Assembly: GCA_020080175.1 (NCBI GenBank)
Contig: JAGHQL010000114.1
Span: 22,851-86,850, forward strand
From: Glutinoglossum americanum
Taxonomy: Eukaryota; Ascomycota; Geoglossomycetes; Geoglossales; Geoglossaceae
DNA length: 64,000 bases
Reading direction: 5' to 3'
Shown here: piece after piece, positions 12,279-22,192 of the stretch
How positions within the stretch are numbered: the first letter of the stretch is position 1
Layout of the letters: each line of letters starts with the position of its first letter
Program-made: the position numbers and the translations under genes
The notes under the pieces: model-generated
What the model saw: only the letters and a program-made list of their open reading frames with translations
Told to the model about the DNA's origin: nothing
Databases searched by the model: none

Positions 12279-13265
12279 ATGATGGATGGCCAATACCTGA
12301 GCCACAGTACCTCGTATGCCTTCGGCTCGGAGGAGTGGCCTGAGTTCTATGACCTATGGGTAGAATCTCTATTTGGCCCTGGGCCCTCCGAAGACGCCTC
12401 CGTTTTTAGGTCGGCGTTGGAGAGATATGCCGCTGGACATAATAGTGGCCAACCCATAAATGTAGTAGATATAGGCACGGGGACCGGGAGAGTCATTAAG
12501 GACCTTTGGCAGGAGCCTGGTGGGGCTCTGGAGAATGTTGCATTCTGGGGTCTTGATAATGCGCAGGCGATGCTCGACCGCGCCAAATCGACCTTTGATG
12601 CCTTGGAGGCCTCCCGCCGTACAGACCCGGCCCACCACGGACAGAGTAGTAGTCTAGTTCGTCTTCCCCCAACATGGATCCAAGCTCCGGCTGCCGATTT
12701 TGCATCTTCTCTGCCAAACCTTGCAGGAAATGCTGATCTAATTGTATTTGCGGTGGGAGGAGTAGGCCACCTGACGGCCGATGACGAAGTCGAAAGATTT
12801 TTAGAGCAGGTTCGCCGAGCGCTACGTCCGCCTGGGAGTTACGAGCCGGCAAGAGCTATCATTTCTGTACTTCATGAGATGATCCCCGAGAAGAACCCAG
12901 ATCTCGCGGTGGAGCGGGAACAGAGCAACCCAGAGCATTCCAGTGATAATGTAACGGATAAACCGGATAGCATCATCCCTTCCCGGGACCACCTGGGGAT
13001 AACATATGTCAAATTACCGACAGTGTCTCGATGGTCGTCTCACGATGTACGAACAGATTCATTTAGTATCACAATTATTAAGGACACGGAGGCAGGTCGC
13101 TACCAGGAAGGAGAGGTGCTCAAGAAGAAAGAGATGGCTTGGAGTCTGCGAGTGTTTGACGAGAAAGCTTGGAATGACGCGGTTAAACAGGCGGGACTTC
13201 GGATTGAGGAAGTCAAGGAAGGAGAGATCCAGAGGTGGTATTTTCTTGTTCCTAGCGGGGACTGA
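12279..13265 (+). CDS. Class I SAM-dependent methyltransferase, substrate unknown
   Basis: Intronless, 328 aa from the first ATG (a second ATG follows at once). Residues about 58-72 read INVVDIGTGTGRV, the glycine-rich SAM-binding motif I; an acidic motif II follows (FWGLDNAQAML), then ADLIVFAVGGVGHL in the motif IV position and a predicted strand/helix pattern typical of the seven-strand fold. The N-terminal part (SEEWPEFYDLWV) and the C-terminal aromatic end (QRWYFLVP) resemble small fungal methyltransferases of unknown substrate. A polar insertion around residues 205-240 may be a flexible loop. The neighbours give no clue to a pathway. Confidence 0.75.
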   Translation: MMDGQYLSHSTSYAFGSEEWPEFYDLWVESLFGPGPSEDASVFRSALERYAAGHNSGQPINVVDIGTGTGRVIKDLWQEPGGALENVAFWGLDNAQAMLDRAKSTFDALEASRRTDPAHHGQSSSLVRLPPTWIQAPAADFASSLPNLAGNADLIVFAVGGVGHLTADDEVERFLEQVRRALRPPGSYEPARAIISVLHEMIPEKNPDLAVEREQSNPEHSSDNVTDKPDSIIPSRDHLGITYVKLPTVSRWSSHDVRTDSFSITIIKDTEAGRYQEGEVLKKKEMAWSLRVFDEKAWNDAVKQAGLRIEEVKEGEIQRWYFLVPSGD

Positions 13266-14261
13266 AGCCCACGAAATGAAATGAATGCTTTGACAGAGCT
13301 TGTTCCGAGGCAATTGCTAGCTATTGAGCTTGCGAGGGGGTCCCGTGAGAGCTACAAAATAAAAATAAAAAAATTTTTTATTCCCTCCGCAGACTCAGGT
13401 CAACCAAGTGGGCGTATAAGTTGTGGGGGCGCCTAGGGGTACATGAATTGGACTCGTACCTGTTGTTCGCCACCCAATGATCACTCTGCCAATGGTTCCA
13501 TCCCGATACTGTTCTCGGCACAACGCGTCGCTCCGTGGGAGCAATCCAATCAACCAGCGCCCAGAAGAAGGGCGATATTTTAAATGCAGCGTGCAATTGA
13601 CGAAACGATGCGCCGCACAGACCAATACAGGAAAACGCGAAACGCTCTCGCAGCTCCATGACATCACCTCTCCCAAGCGAGCGCGTCCGCTTGTCCAACC
13701 AAAATGGAGTCAACTCGTCATTCCAAAACACCCCATAAAAAACATTTCCCAAAGTACAGTTCCCCCCGGTTTTATTGCTCCCGTCCTCTATTTCGCTAGG
13801 AATTAATAGTAATAACGCGCGCCTCTACTACCTTGGGTCAACACGGGGCTTTGACAGGGTCAGTGGCTTCTGTTTTAAGTACTTTCCTGGAGCTTTTGGA
13901 TGCAGTGGTCCGCCCAGTGAAGCGCTGAATGACAGTAGAATCTCAAACAGGCTCTTGGAAGGGCTATCTCTGCCCCTGGGAGGGCCCGCTTCAGAGGAGC
14001 ATTGAGAACCCGCGGTTTCAGAAATTAGTTAATGGATGCTGACTTTAGTGTCAGCTTTTACAGTACGCTTGATATAAGAAGCAGTTTTCCTGGCAAAGGG
14101 TGTTTCTTTCGGCATGTAAGCAGGTCTTTCATCTCCACAGCCTTCAAGCACTTCGAAAATTTTCCTATTATCAGTGATAGCATAATTACCCGGAGGTTTC
14201 GTTCTCCACTTCCACTTTTTTTTTCTTCCTCCACCTTCTTTGCTTCTTGTAATTGCCCGAT
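13266..14261. other. Intergenic region before the eisosome gene
   Basis: About 1 kb without a supported gene. A 124-codon minus-strand frame (13378-13752) has no family signature. An A/T-rich tract lies at about 13355-13380. A pyrimidine-rich stretch just before the Pil1/Lsp1 ATG (14210-14250) resembles fungal CT-rich promoter or 5' UTR tracts. Confidence 0.5.
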
Positions 14262-15483
14262 ATGGCTGTCCTGCCTCCTCCATATACCCCTCGCAAAGTC
14301 TCCCCTCCTTCGAGGGCGCAGACGCTAAATGTTGTCCCGGCTCGCCAAAGGAATCGCTCTCTATCTGTACGGTCCAAGAAGGACTCTTCGTCCGGCAGTG
14401 GCCATGCACCTTCGCCGGCGCCGAAACATCGCCTGACGTTCGCAAGCCTCCGGGGCAATATGCAACCGGAATTGAGCAAGAGGCTTTTCAAATTGATTAA
14501 AACGGAAAACCATGTTATTAGTGCCTACGAAAATGCCAGTCGTGAACGCCTCTCAGTCGCCTCGCAGCTCTCGGATTGGGGCGAAGCGACTGGTGATGAT
14601 GCGGTTTCTGACCTCTCGGACAAGCTTGGTGTTTTGCTGTCGGAGATTGGGGAGCAGGAGGATGCCTTTGCACAGAATCTAGAGGACTATCGTGCGATCC
14701 TGAAGCAAATCAGAAACACAGAGAGCAGCGTCCAGCCGAGCAGAGATCACAAAGCGAAAATTACAGATGAAATACAGAAACTGAAGTATAAGGACCCTCA
14801 GAGCACGAAATTGGTGCAGCTCGAGCAAGAACTTGTAAGGGCCGAGGCGGAGAATTTGGTTGCAGAAGCCCAATTGACGAACATTGTAAGTTTCAAACCT
14901 GCCCTATTGTATGTTGAAATATATATATTAATGGCTAGCTTAACAGACGCGTCAAAAACTCAAGGAGGCATATGACATGCATTTTGCCGCAACGATCGAG
15001 CGTGCTGAGAAACAGACCATACTCGCCCGCCACGGCCGTCAACTGCTCAACCTTCTTGATGATACTCCAGTGGTTCCCGGAGACACTCGTTCGGCGTTCG
15101 GATATGAGAGGCAAGCGCGCCAGATCCTAAACGACGCAGAGGAGGAACTTCGAGAATGGCAGCCGAACCTCGAACCAGTGGAGAGCTGTAGCATGGTGCT
15201 CGGGGGGAATCTAATGCCTGCTGCTGCAGGCACCGCAGCGACTGCTTCAGTGGGCTCAATGAGCTCAGTAGGCTCAGTAGGCTCAGTGGTCTCGTCTCGC
15301 CATGGGAGTCCTACCGGGAGCCGAGCCACGAGCATAAGCCGTACGGCCGTGGCTGAGGAAGATATACATCCGGCGCACCGGAAGGGAAGCACAAGCCGAT
15401 CTCCTCCCCGAAGAGCTGCCAGCGGTAGCATATCAAACGGCGGGCCTTCATATGAAGTAGAGTCTCATGCGTTGGTGGTGTGA
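14262..15483 (+). CDS. PIL1: Eisosome core protein, Pil1/Lsp1 family
   Basis: BAR-domain protein that assembles into eisosomes, the half-pipe scaffolds under furrow-like plasma-membrane invaginations (MCC). Exons 14262-14885 and 14947-15483 give 386 aa. The conserved core starts near residue 60 (NMQPELSKRLFKLIKTE) and continues through LSDWGEATGDDAVSDLSDKL, GEQEDAFAQNLEDYR and, across the intron, TNITRQKLKEAYDMHF to ERAEKQTILARHGRQLL, as in Pil1/Lsp1. The N-terminus and the last 120 residues are Ser/Pro-rich and likely phosphorylated, as in yeast where Pkh kinases act; that is inference. The tail holds a short VGS-type repeat (15247-15290). I cannot separate Pil1 from Lsp1 orthology; many filamentous fungi have two or three paralogues. 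Confidence 0.9.
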
Positions 15484-15883
15484 TGCGATGGCGCGACAAG
15501 GACGAGTTGTGTATTAGCATTGATTGCTCGCTCGTTAATTGTAAAACTTACTCCTTTCTCTCTTTTAATGACTGTACGAGTTTCCAGGTTTCAGAGGCAA
15601 AGGATTCGATTGTCTATATAATGGCGTACCGAATACTCAAAAATATAATAACTCTCTTTGAAGAATGCTAGTGAATCCTAGTACACTAAAGCTGCAAAAG
15701 TAATGCAGAGTCACGTTGGAGTTACAGATGATCTTGCAGGCACCGGTCTTGGCTCGCTTCTGACGCGGCGAGGCTCCGGAGCTCAGAACAAAGTACTTCC
15801 ATCTTTGAATAGCTTCACAACACATCAACGATCCGCATCCTATCTATCCACTACATCCATTAATTTTTCTATTTTCTTTTAGA
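15484..15883. other. Intergenic region with probable 5' UTR intron end of PRE2
   Basis: A TTTTCTTTTAG tract ends two bases before the PRE2 ATG and looks like a splice acceptor, so a 5' UTR intron is likely. No gene is visible in the rest. Confidence 0.4.
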
Positions 15884-17081
15884 ATGGATACTCTAGTAGC
15901 ACAATACTCTCGGCCACTGTTTGAGAACGAGGGATCTTCGCAGGAAGAACAGCTCGAGCTCATACAGACGCTGCCTCCTTTGTCACTGAAATTCGCGTTA
16001 CCTCCAATAGCACAGGTATGAGTTTTTTGGTTAAATACCCTCAACCTATCCATCGCCTCACCTCACCTGAAGAAATGACCATCTATTGGGTCTCTTTTAA
16101 AGCTAATATTCGCCGATCAAAATAGCCTTCAGCTTTCCTCCGGGCAACAACAGACGACCACTCCAACCCAGATTGTCCCATCAAGATTGCCCATGGAACG
16201 ACAACCCTCGCTTTTCGATTCAAGGGTGGGATTATCGTCGCTACAGATTCGAGAGCCACGGCGGGGAACTGGATCGCGAGTCAGACGGTGAAGAAGGTTA
16301 TCGAGATTAATAACTGCTTGCTGGGGACGATGGCTGGGGGTGCTGCTGTATGCCCGCACTAAGACTCTTCTGAGACGGCGAGACCTTGTCTAAAAGGGTG
16401 TTTGGGATGGAATTAAGAGTGCTGATGGATATCCGTGTGCGTTTAGGATTGTCAATATTGGCTCGCTTTCTTGGGGATGCAATGTCGCCTTCACGAGCTA
16501 CGACATAAGCGCCGGATCTCCGTCGCTGCCGCCTCTAAGATTCTCTCGAACTTGGTGTATTCGTACAAAGGCATGGGATTGAGCATGGTGAGCCTGTCCC
16601 TTGAAAGCTCGGTTTCGTAGCAACTTTCTTCTATGATCAGCCTTGACTGACTCTGGTTTCGCTTTCAGGGGACAATGTGTGCAGGTGTTACCCCGCAGGA
16701 AGGTCCGGCGCTTTACTACATTGACTCGGACGGTACTCGCTTGGCTGGAAACCTCTTTTGTGTCGGTTCAGGTCAAACTTTTGCATATGGTGTGCTGGAC
16801 GCAGAATACAGCTATGATCTGGAGGATGAGGCGGCATTGGAACTTGGAAGAAGGAGCATTTTAGCGGCTACGCATAGGGACGCTTATTCGGGAGGTTTCA
16901 TCAACCTGTATCATGTCAAAGAGGACGGATGGGTCAAGCATGGCTTCAGCGTAAGTTGTCTCGTATTTTGTTCTCGGAGGATACATCTTGCTAACGTTTC
17001 ATGAAGGACACCAACCCGATATTCTGGAAGACGAAGCTCGACAAGGGAGAATTCTCAAATGTCACCTCTGAGCTTGACTAG
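15884..17081 (+). CDS. PRE2: 20S proteasome subunit beta5 (Pre2), chymotrypsin-like activity
   Basis: Catalytic beta5 subunit of the 20S core. Five exons, 15884-16015, 16126-16347, 16447-16587, 16669-16950 and 17007-17081, give 283 aa (yeast Pre2: 287). The propeptide ends at Gly68 and the mature chain starts [11 protein letters not shown], making Thr69 the catalytic N-terminal threonine. Asp17, Arg19 and Lys33 of the mature numbering are present as Asp85, Arg87 and Lys101. Further blocks are [55 protein letters not shown] and [18 protein letters not shown], all beta5-typical. I see no clear Rpn4-type GGTGGCAAA box upstream. The frame is intact, so the enzyme should be active after autoprocessing. 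Confidence 0.95.
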
Positions 17082-17865
17082 TAGCTCAGTTTATCCTAGA
17101 TCGCTAGTGTGAAGAGTGAACCAAACTAGGCGGAGCAGTGTCCCTTTCAGTCTATCTTACCTGGGTTTGCATCACGAGCGGAGGGTTACCCTTACATCTG
17201 TAATTTCTAGAAACTCTGTGATACTAGCTTAAAGAATGGCATGCCGCTTTGTTCTGTTTGGGTTAGGTGTGTGGATTACACCTTCTATAATAAAGCATTT
17301 GGGAGCCTCTTTCTGCCCGTCATTTCAAAGCCTATTGGCCTTTATAGTGACTACCTGACGAGAAGATTATAGTCTCACATCCTCTAGTTTTCCGAATGGC
17401 GCGATCAGTGAAACTCTCCCGTCTCAACTCAACCGTTATTTAGCCGTTACTCGACAACCGCCCATTTCAGTCCCAACAAGCACATATTATTCACTATCCG
17501 ACGCCCCACCATCGATAGAGAGACTACGTGACGACGCTAGGACCCAGCAGTTTGGATCACAAGCATAGCATATGTCCCAGGCCCAACGCTGGTTCCTCCT
17601 TCCCTGAAAAGGATCTTCTACTCCAATACAACAGGCTCTGTGTATCTACCAACAGGTCACCTACGGTAGCCCCCAAGGGAGTAACTTGACCAGAGCTGAC
17701 AAGATTGATTCGTACCGAAGCATTCCAGCCACACGCACCGTTCCCCATTTCATGAACGCCGTGACTGCTCTTCCGCCACCAGCAGACCCAAACGGATCCA
17801 GGCACCATCTAGGATCCTCACGCCCGTAACCCGGGACCTACAAAATAGCAGCCGATTCCCTGACG
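17082..17865. other. Intergenic region, nothing recognised
   Basis: Contains the PRE2 3' UTR. No open frame has family-like content. Base composition becomes more GC-rich towards the right end, where the next gene starts. Confidence 0.5.
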
Positions 17866-19386
17866 ATGGTGCAACCAGCAGACGACCAGCCGCCATCCCC
17901 TCTGACCGACGACCTCCCCGACAAGAACTTCTTCATCCCAGGACGTATGCGCTACCCTACGCCCCTGCGCCCGCTGGACCCCTGCCGCGCCGCTACCGCG
18001 AAACCCACGGGGGACGAAGAGCTGCAGGTCCCGTTCGAAGCCGCCGTGGCTGCTGCGGAAGCCGGAAACACCGCGGTAGGAGACGCGTTGAACGCGAACG
18101 GAACGCCACGGAGCCAGCGTATCCGAGGCGGACATACCTCCTCCCCCTTCTTCCCCCTCCACAGCGGCAGCCACGGTCCCCTTCGCGCCTGTCTCCGCGT
18201 CCGCGATGGCGACGACCACGCGGGGCAGGATGGCCGGGTGGCCGCCTTTGGCGATCCCAGTTGCGGGTCGGGTCCTGCACCGGCGGCGGCGGGCGAGCTT
18301 GTGATGCAGATACCGCCTTCTTCGGTCCTTGGAACGATGATAGCGGGCTTATTCCCAAGGATAGAGTCTCCGGGTGCGGAAGAGGTGCTCCGGATGCAGC
18401 GGAGGTCGACCGCTGTGGATGGGAGTCCCGACCCGGCGTTGGTGGCCGGGCCCTCGCCTTTCTCCCTGAGGGTCTCGCCCACTCCTACCGGCGGTGTGCA
18501 CGTAAAGCTCTACAATGGTGGTGGTGGCGGCGGGATCCCCGCGGTGTTTGATGGCGCTCAAGACGCTATCACCTGGACCACCGGGACTACCGGGGACCAC
18601 GAGCGTGACGTGGAAGCCCAGAGGGGCGGCGGCGACGGAGAAGGAGGAGAAGGGGGGGAGAACCCGCGACGCGTCGGGAACGTTCTCAGGAAATCTAGGG
18701 GGGGCGGTGAGGAGAAAAAGAACAAAACCCTCACCGCCGCCGACGCCGCCGCCGCATCTTTCAACACGCAAGTCTTCGTCCGCGCCGCCTTCTTCTACCG
18801 CCGAACCCTCGTCTTCATCCTCCTATTCGTCCAGCCCATCTTCACAATAGCGATATGCATCCTCTGGGCGCTCCTCCCGCCCCCGTCGGCGACACCGACG
18901 GCGCCAAACACCTTCGCGCTCGAACTCGTCCTCCTAGCCGCGGTGCACCTGGCGCACGCGGTGCTCGTCATCGGCCGAGCGGTGCCGACGTTCAAGGAAG
19001 CGACGCTGGAGGGGATGTCGGGGTACCGGGCGTTGGTGAGGAGGCGGGGGCGGGTTAGGCCGGGGGACGGAGGGGCGAGGTGGGGTTTTTGGGGCGATTT
19101 CGTCTTGGAGTTGTGCGTGGCGGCTTTGTGGGGGGCGATGGCCGGGTTGAAGGGGAGGGTGATGTACGTTGAGGGGGTTTGCGCGAGGGCTTCGAGCGGG
19201 GAGAAGCTTTTGGAGGTGTGGATGTTGGGCGGGGCGAATTGTGGGATGTTGGCTTCGGCGGTGGGTTTGATGGGCATAGAGGTTGTATATTGGGGTGATA
19301 GTTTTTTGGTTAGGGGGTTGGAGATTTATTTGGGGATGGGGTTGAAGAGGGAAGAGGAAGAAGGGCAGGGAGAAGAAATGGGCTGA
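17866..19386 (+). CDS. Hypothetical four-helix membrane protein in a GC-rich island
   Basis: A single open frame of 506 codons starts with ATG. The first 300 residues are low-complexity and Pro/Gly/Ala-rich, with a short hydrophobic stretch near 140-165 (MQIPPSSVLGTMIAGLF). Four hydrophobic segments follow, at about 314-337 (LVFILLFVQPIFTIAICILW), 350-370, 408-428 and 457-477, then a Glu-rich tail. I recognise no family. Composition is much more GC-rich than the neighbours (long runs of C/G-ending codons), so long shadow frames occur on the other strand too; the membrane helices with an ATG start make this strand the better choice. An unseen intron in the N-terminal half is possible. Confidence 0.55.
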   Translation: MVQPADDQPPSPLTDDLPDKNFFIPGRMRYPTPLRPLDPCRAATAKPTGDEELQVPFEAAVAAAEAGNTAVGDALNANGTPRSQRIRGGHTSSPFFPLHSGSHGPLRACLRVRDGDDHAGQDGRVAAFGDPSCGSGPAPAAAGELVMQIPPSSVLGTMIAGLFPRIESPGAEEVLRMQRRSTAVDGSPDPALVAGPSPFSLRVSPTPTGGVHVKLYNGGGGGGIPAVFDGAQDAITWTTGTTGDHERDVEAQRGGGDGEGGEGGENPRRVGNVLRKSRGGGEEKKNKTLTAADAAAASFNTQVFVRAAFFYRRTLVFILLFVQPIFTIAICILWALLPPPSATPTAPNTFALELVLLAAVHLAHAVLVIGRAVPTFKEATLEGMSGYRALVRRRGRVRPGDGGARWGFWGDFVLELCVAALWGAMAGLKGRVMYVEGVCARASSGEKLLEVWMLGGANCGMLASAVGLMGIEVVYWGDSFLVRGLEIYLGMGLKREEEEGQGEEMG

Positions 19387-19858
19387 GGAGTGAAGTGGAG
19401 TTTCCGCTTTTTTTTTTATCCATTATTTTTTAACTTGTTCAGCGGGTAGGGTCTGCAAAAGTATGATATTCGATCCTCAGTCTTTTCTTTATAATTCTGG
19501 ATAGGTTTGTTTGGCGTCGTGGAGGTCTGACTGATCGGTATGGAAAGAGTCTCACGAGATGAAGACTTCAATGTGCACAATCCTTTTACTTTCTCGTGTT
19601 CCTTTATAGAATAGATAGGCATTGCAAGCTAACTAACGACATATTCTTCCTCCCTCCACTTGCCACTCATCAAATAAGCCATACGCCATTACCACTTTGT
19701 TTCGATCCTTTTTTTTTCCCCTAGCGTAAGGAATGTAAAGGTTAGGAGCAAACATAAGTTCCATTTCGGCAAAGAAGTGATAAAACAATAGACTGCAAAA
19801 GCACACGTGGGTTTCCTTCGGACCAGGAAATACTTTTGTTTTGTTTTTTTTACGCATC
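19387..19858. other. 3' intergenic region between membrane protein and tyrosinase
   Basis: Convergent gene ends. T-rich tracts at about 19408-19418 and 19710-19720, otherwise nothing recognised. Confidence 0.55.
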
Positions 19859-22192
19859 CTAGACGTCGTCGTTATCACCTAGGCCGCTAGGGCGGCCGGC
19901 AGTGATAGAGGGATGAATCTTAAAATCACCCCAGGATGGGAATTTGTCTTCATCCTCGGGTTTCTTGACGTCGACGCTGACGATGGAGACCAGGAGCTCT
20001 GGAACATCCTCGCGTCGGACGTGTTCGTCATTCATCTGGATAGGGAGGTTAATTTTGGCATTCTCTTTTAAGTAATTTCTTCTTTTTGGAATAGGGGCGA
20101 TTTCAGAATCCGAGAGATGCTTACCTTAGTGACACGCCAATGGAGATTCTTCACCAAGAACGGCTCGACATCCGCAGGCTTGAGGCTCCTGAGTTCACCA
20201 TCCTTGATGCAGTCAATAAGGGTGGTGGTGAGCGGAATGGAGGCAGTGACGTGGATTTGATTATCGTTGTCGTCTTTGCACTTCGCGCATTGGGTGGTAG
20301 TGGGGTTGTTCACGAAGATGCAGTGCGTTCCGACCAACTTCGGCTCGAAGGACCAAGAGAATGGCTCTGAGCTGAATTCGCCAATGAAGACATGGATGAA
20401 GAAAGACTCGTTGAGGGCATACTTCTTGACACGGATGTTGGCGAACCACTCCTTGTACACGCCATCCTTATCAGTTAGCCCGAGCTTGCTAAGGAGGTCG
20501 GAGATAGCGTGGGAGGCGTCCCCCTTAAGCTCTTGGAGGCCGTGTTGCCCGTGGTGATGATGCAATGGCTTTTCGTCTCCGGGACCATCGAAAACGGCGC
20601 CGAGTCCAGTAGACTTCACTAATGAAGAAGGGGGTGCGGCGTTTCTACTATAAAGCCTCGAAACTGCGGTTTGGACATTTCTCAGGTATTGCTGAGGGGT
20701 CACGCCCCAGTCAACGGTCTCTGGGTAGGCGTATCCGAAGGTTTTTGTGGAACGAGACGAATCAGAGGTCCAGAAGTTCCCACTAGCGCTAGAGTGGAAT
20801 GGGGTAAGTGCTATCATGCATCAGCTTTTTCTCATACTCAGGTGCATCTAGTTCATCCAACTTACGGCTTTGAGGACCCTCGTTATCTCCCTGCGCGATG
20901 GTAAAGGTTCCAGTACGGGCTGGGTGGGATTCGACCCAGCTGTTTGGCCACAAAGCTTGCCAAATGGCAACTGCTCGGTCAACCATGCTTTTGAAGACGT
21001 TAGCAATCAACTCAAGAGTAAAATGCACATCCATCCGCATAACGTACCAATGATGCAGCCAGAAAATAGGATCGAAGGCAGAGTAGTCAACCTGGAGGCA
21101 CCCTTAGTAGATTGATCGCAAGGGTTTTGCACCCCATCAGTAAACCATACCACTCCCATGTGTCCTCCATTACCAACCAAACCGTGGATTTGATCATGGA
21201 TGGATTCGATAGAATTGTAGCCCCGGCCGCCGTTACCAGGCATCCAGGCCTTGTTGGAGAACCAATCAAAGCGATTGTAAGCTGTGAACAAGGTATAGAG
21301 ACCGTCGCGGAACGTGGTCCGACTGTTTCGAAGCTGCTGGTCAACAAGATTGTTGCGACTCTGACCTGCGCCATCCGGGTAGCGCACCGTCTCGGGGTAT
21401 TGCGAAAACTATTTACTTAGTAGTTACATTTCTGGGCCGGTCAGGTTAACTTACTGGAGGGTCGGGGAGATCAGTCGTGCTCAACGGGTGGAACGCGTAG
21501 CTGTACAAGGGGTTCTTCATTGACGTTGTATTTCCCTGTGGTGTCACAACAGAGACGGTCTTAGAGCTCCAGAGAGCAGCAGGAAGTGTTGGTTGACCCG
21601 AAGGGACAGCTATAGCCCAGTCCCAGTAAGGGATACGGAATTTTTGGGCTGCGGCTGTGTACTTATTACGGAGAGTAGTGTCTACATACTCAGACGCAAT
21701 CTTCTGGATGGTGGCGTAGAGGGCTTGCTGAGGAGGTGTGGATAAACATTAGTTATGCTGCAAAAAAGCTGCAGACGTAGGCGGAGTTTTACCTCATAGA
21801 CCGCTAGATAAGGGCGGTGCCAAGTTGGGAATAGGTTGCTGGTGTGTGTGCAGTACCCATTGAACCAACCATCAGATGAGGGCCCGACGTTGTCCCAGGG
21901 AGTATAGGGGCGTCCATGAATTCCTACAAGAAGCCCATCAGTTACCCTTATCGCACTCGTGTGGTTGTAATCTACTAGGACGGGAAAAATAGGACGCAGA
22001 GGGCATTCCCATACCAGAAAGCTGATAGTAGGAGGTTAGCTCATTCTGCCCGACCTTTTGAAGCCTATCTAAACCGAGCAAATAGAGATTCCACAAGTCT
22101 GCATTTTTCTGGAGCTCACGGATTTCCAGTCTGAGAGGCACGGAGCCGTCTGAGCCACGGCCGGATTGAACGCCGGTGATGGTGAAAGTCAT
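19859..22192 (-). CDS. Tyrosinase (type 3 copper polyphenol oxidase)
   Basis: Oxidises monophenols and o-diphenols to quinones, the entry to melanin-type pigments. Eight minus-strand exons, 22192-22015, 21923-21793, 21727-21455, 21408-21151, 21091-21048, 20987-20866, 20810-20125 and 20035-19859, give 622 aa. CuA ligands are His62 (IHGRPYTPW), His86 and His95 ([17 protein letters not shown]); Cys84-Thr-His86 is the thioether motif. CuB ligands are His265 and His269 (SIHDQIHG) and a histidine of FWLHHC at 293-294. The family's usual HHxNVDR reads HHCMVDR here. A fungal C-terminal placeholder domain follows (from about 445) with a QCAKC motif near 507, linked by a His-rich stretch near 420. There is no signal peptide, so an intracellular latent proenzyme is likely. 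No melanin genes lie nearby. Confidence 0.93.

Noticed and set aside
13378-13806. Overlapping frames on both strands, considered as a transposon remnant
   Set aside because: No transposase, integrase or reverse transcriptase motif and no terminal repeats.
18349-19277. Long minus-strand frames opposite the four-helix protein
   Set aside because: They follow from high GC on that stretch; they are Pro/Arg/Ser-rich without helices or domains, while the plus frame has ATG and membrane segments.
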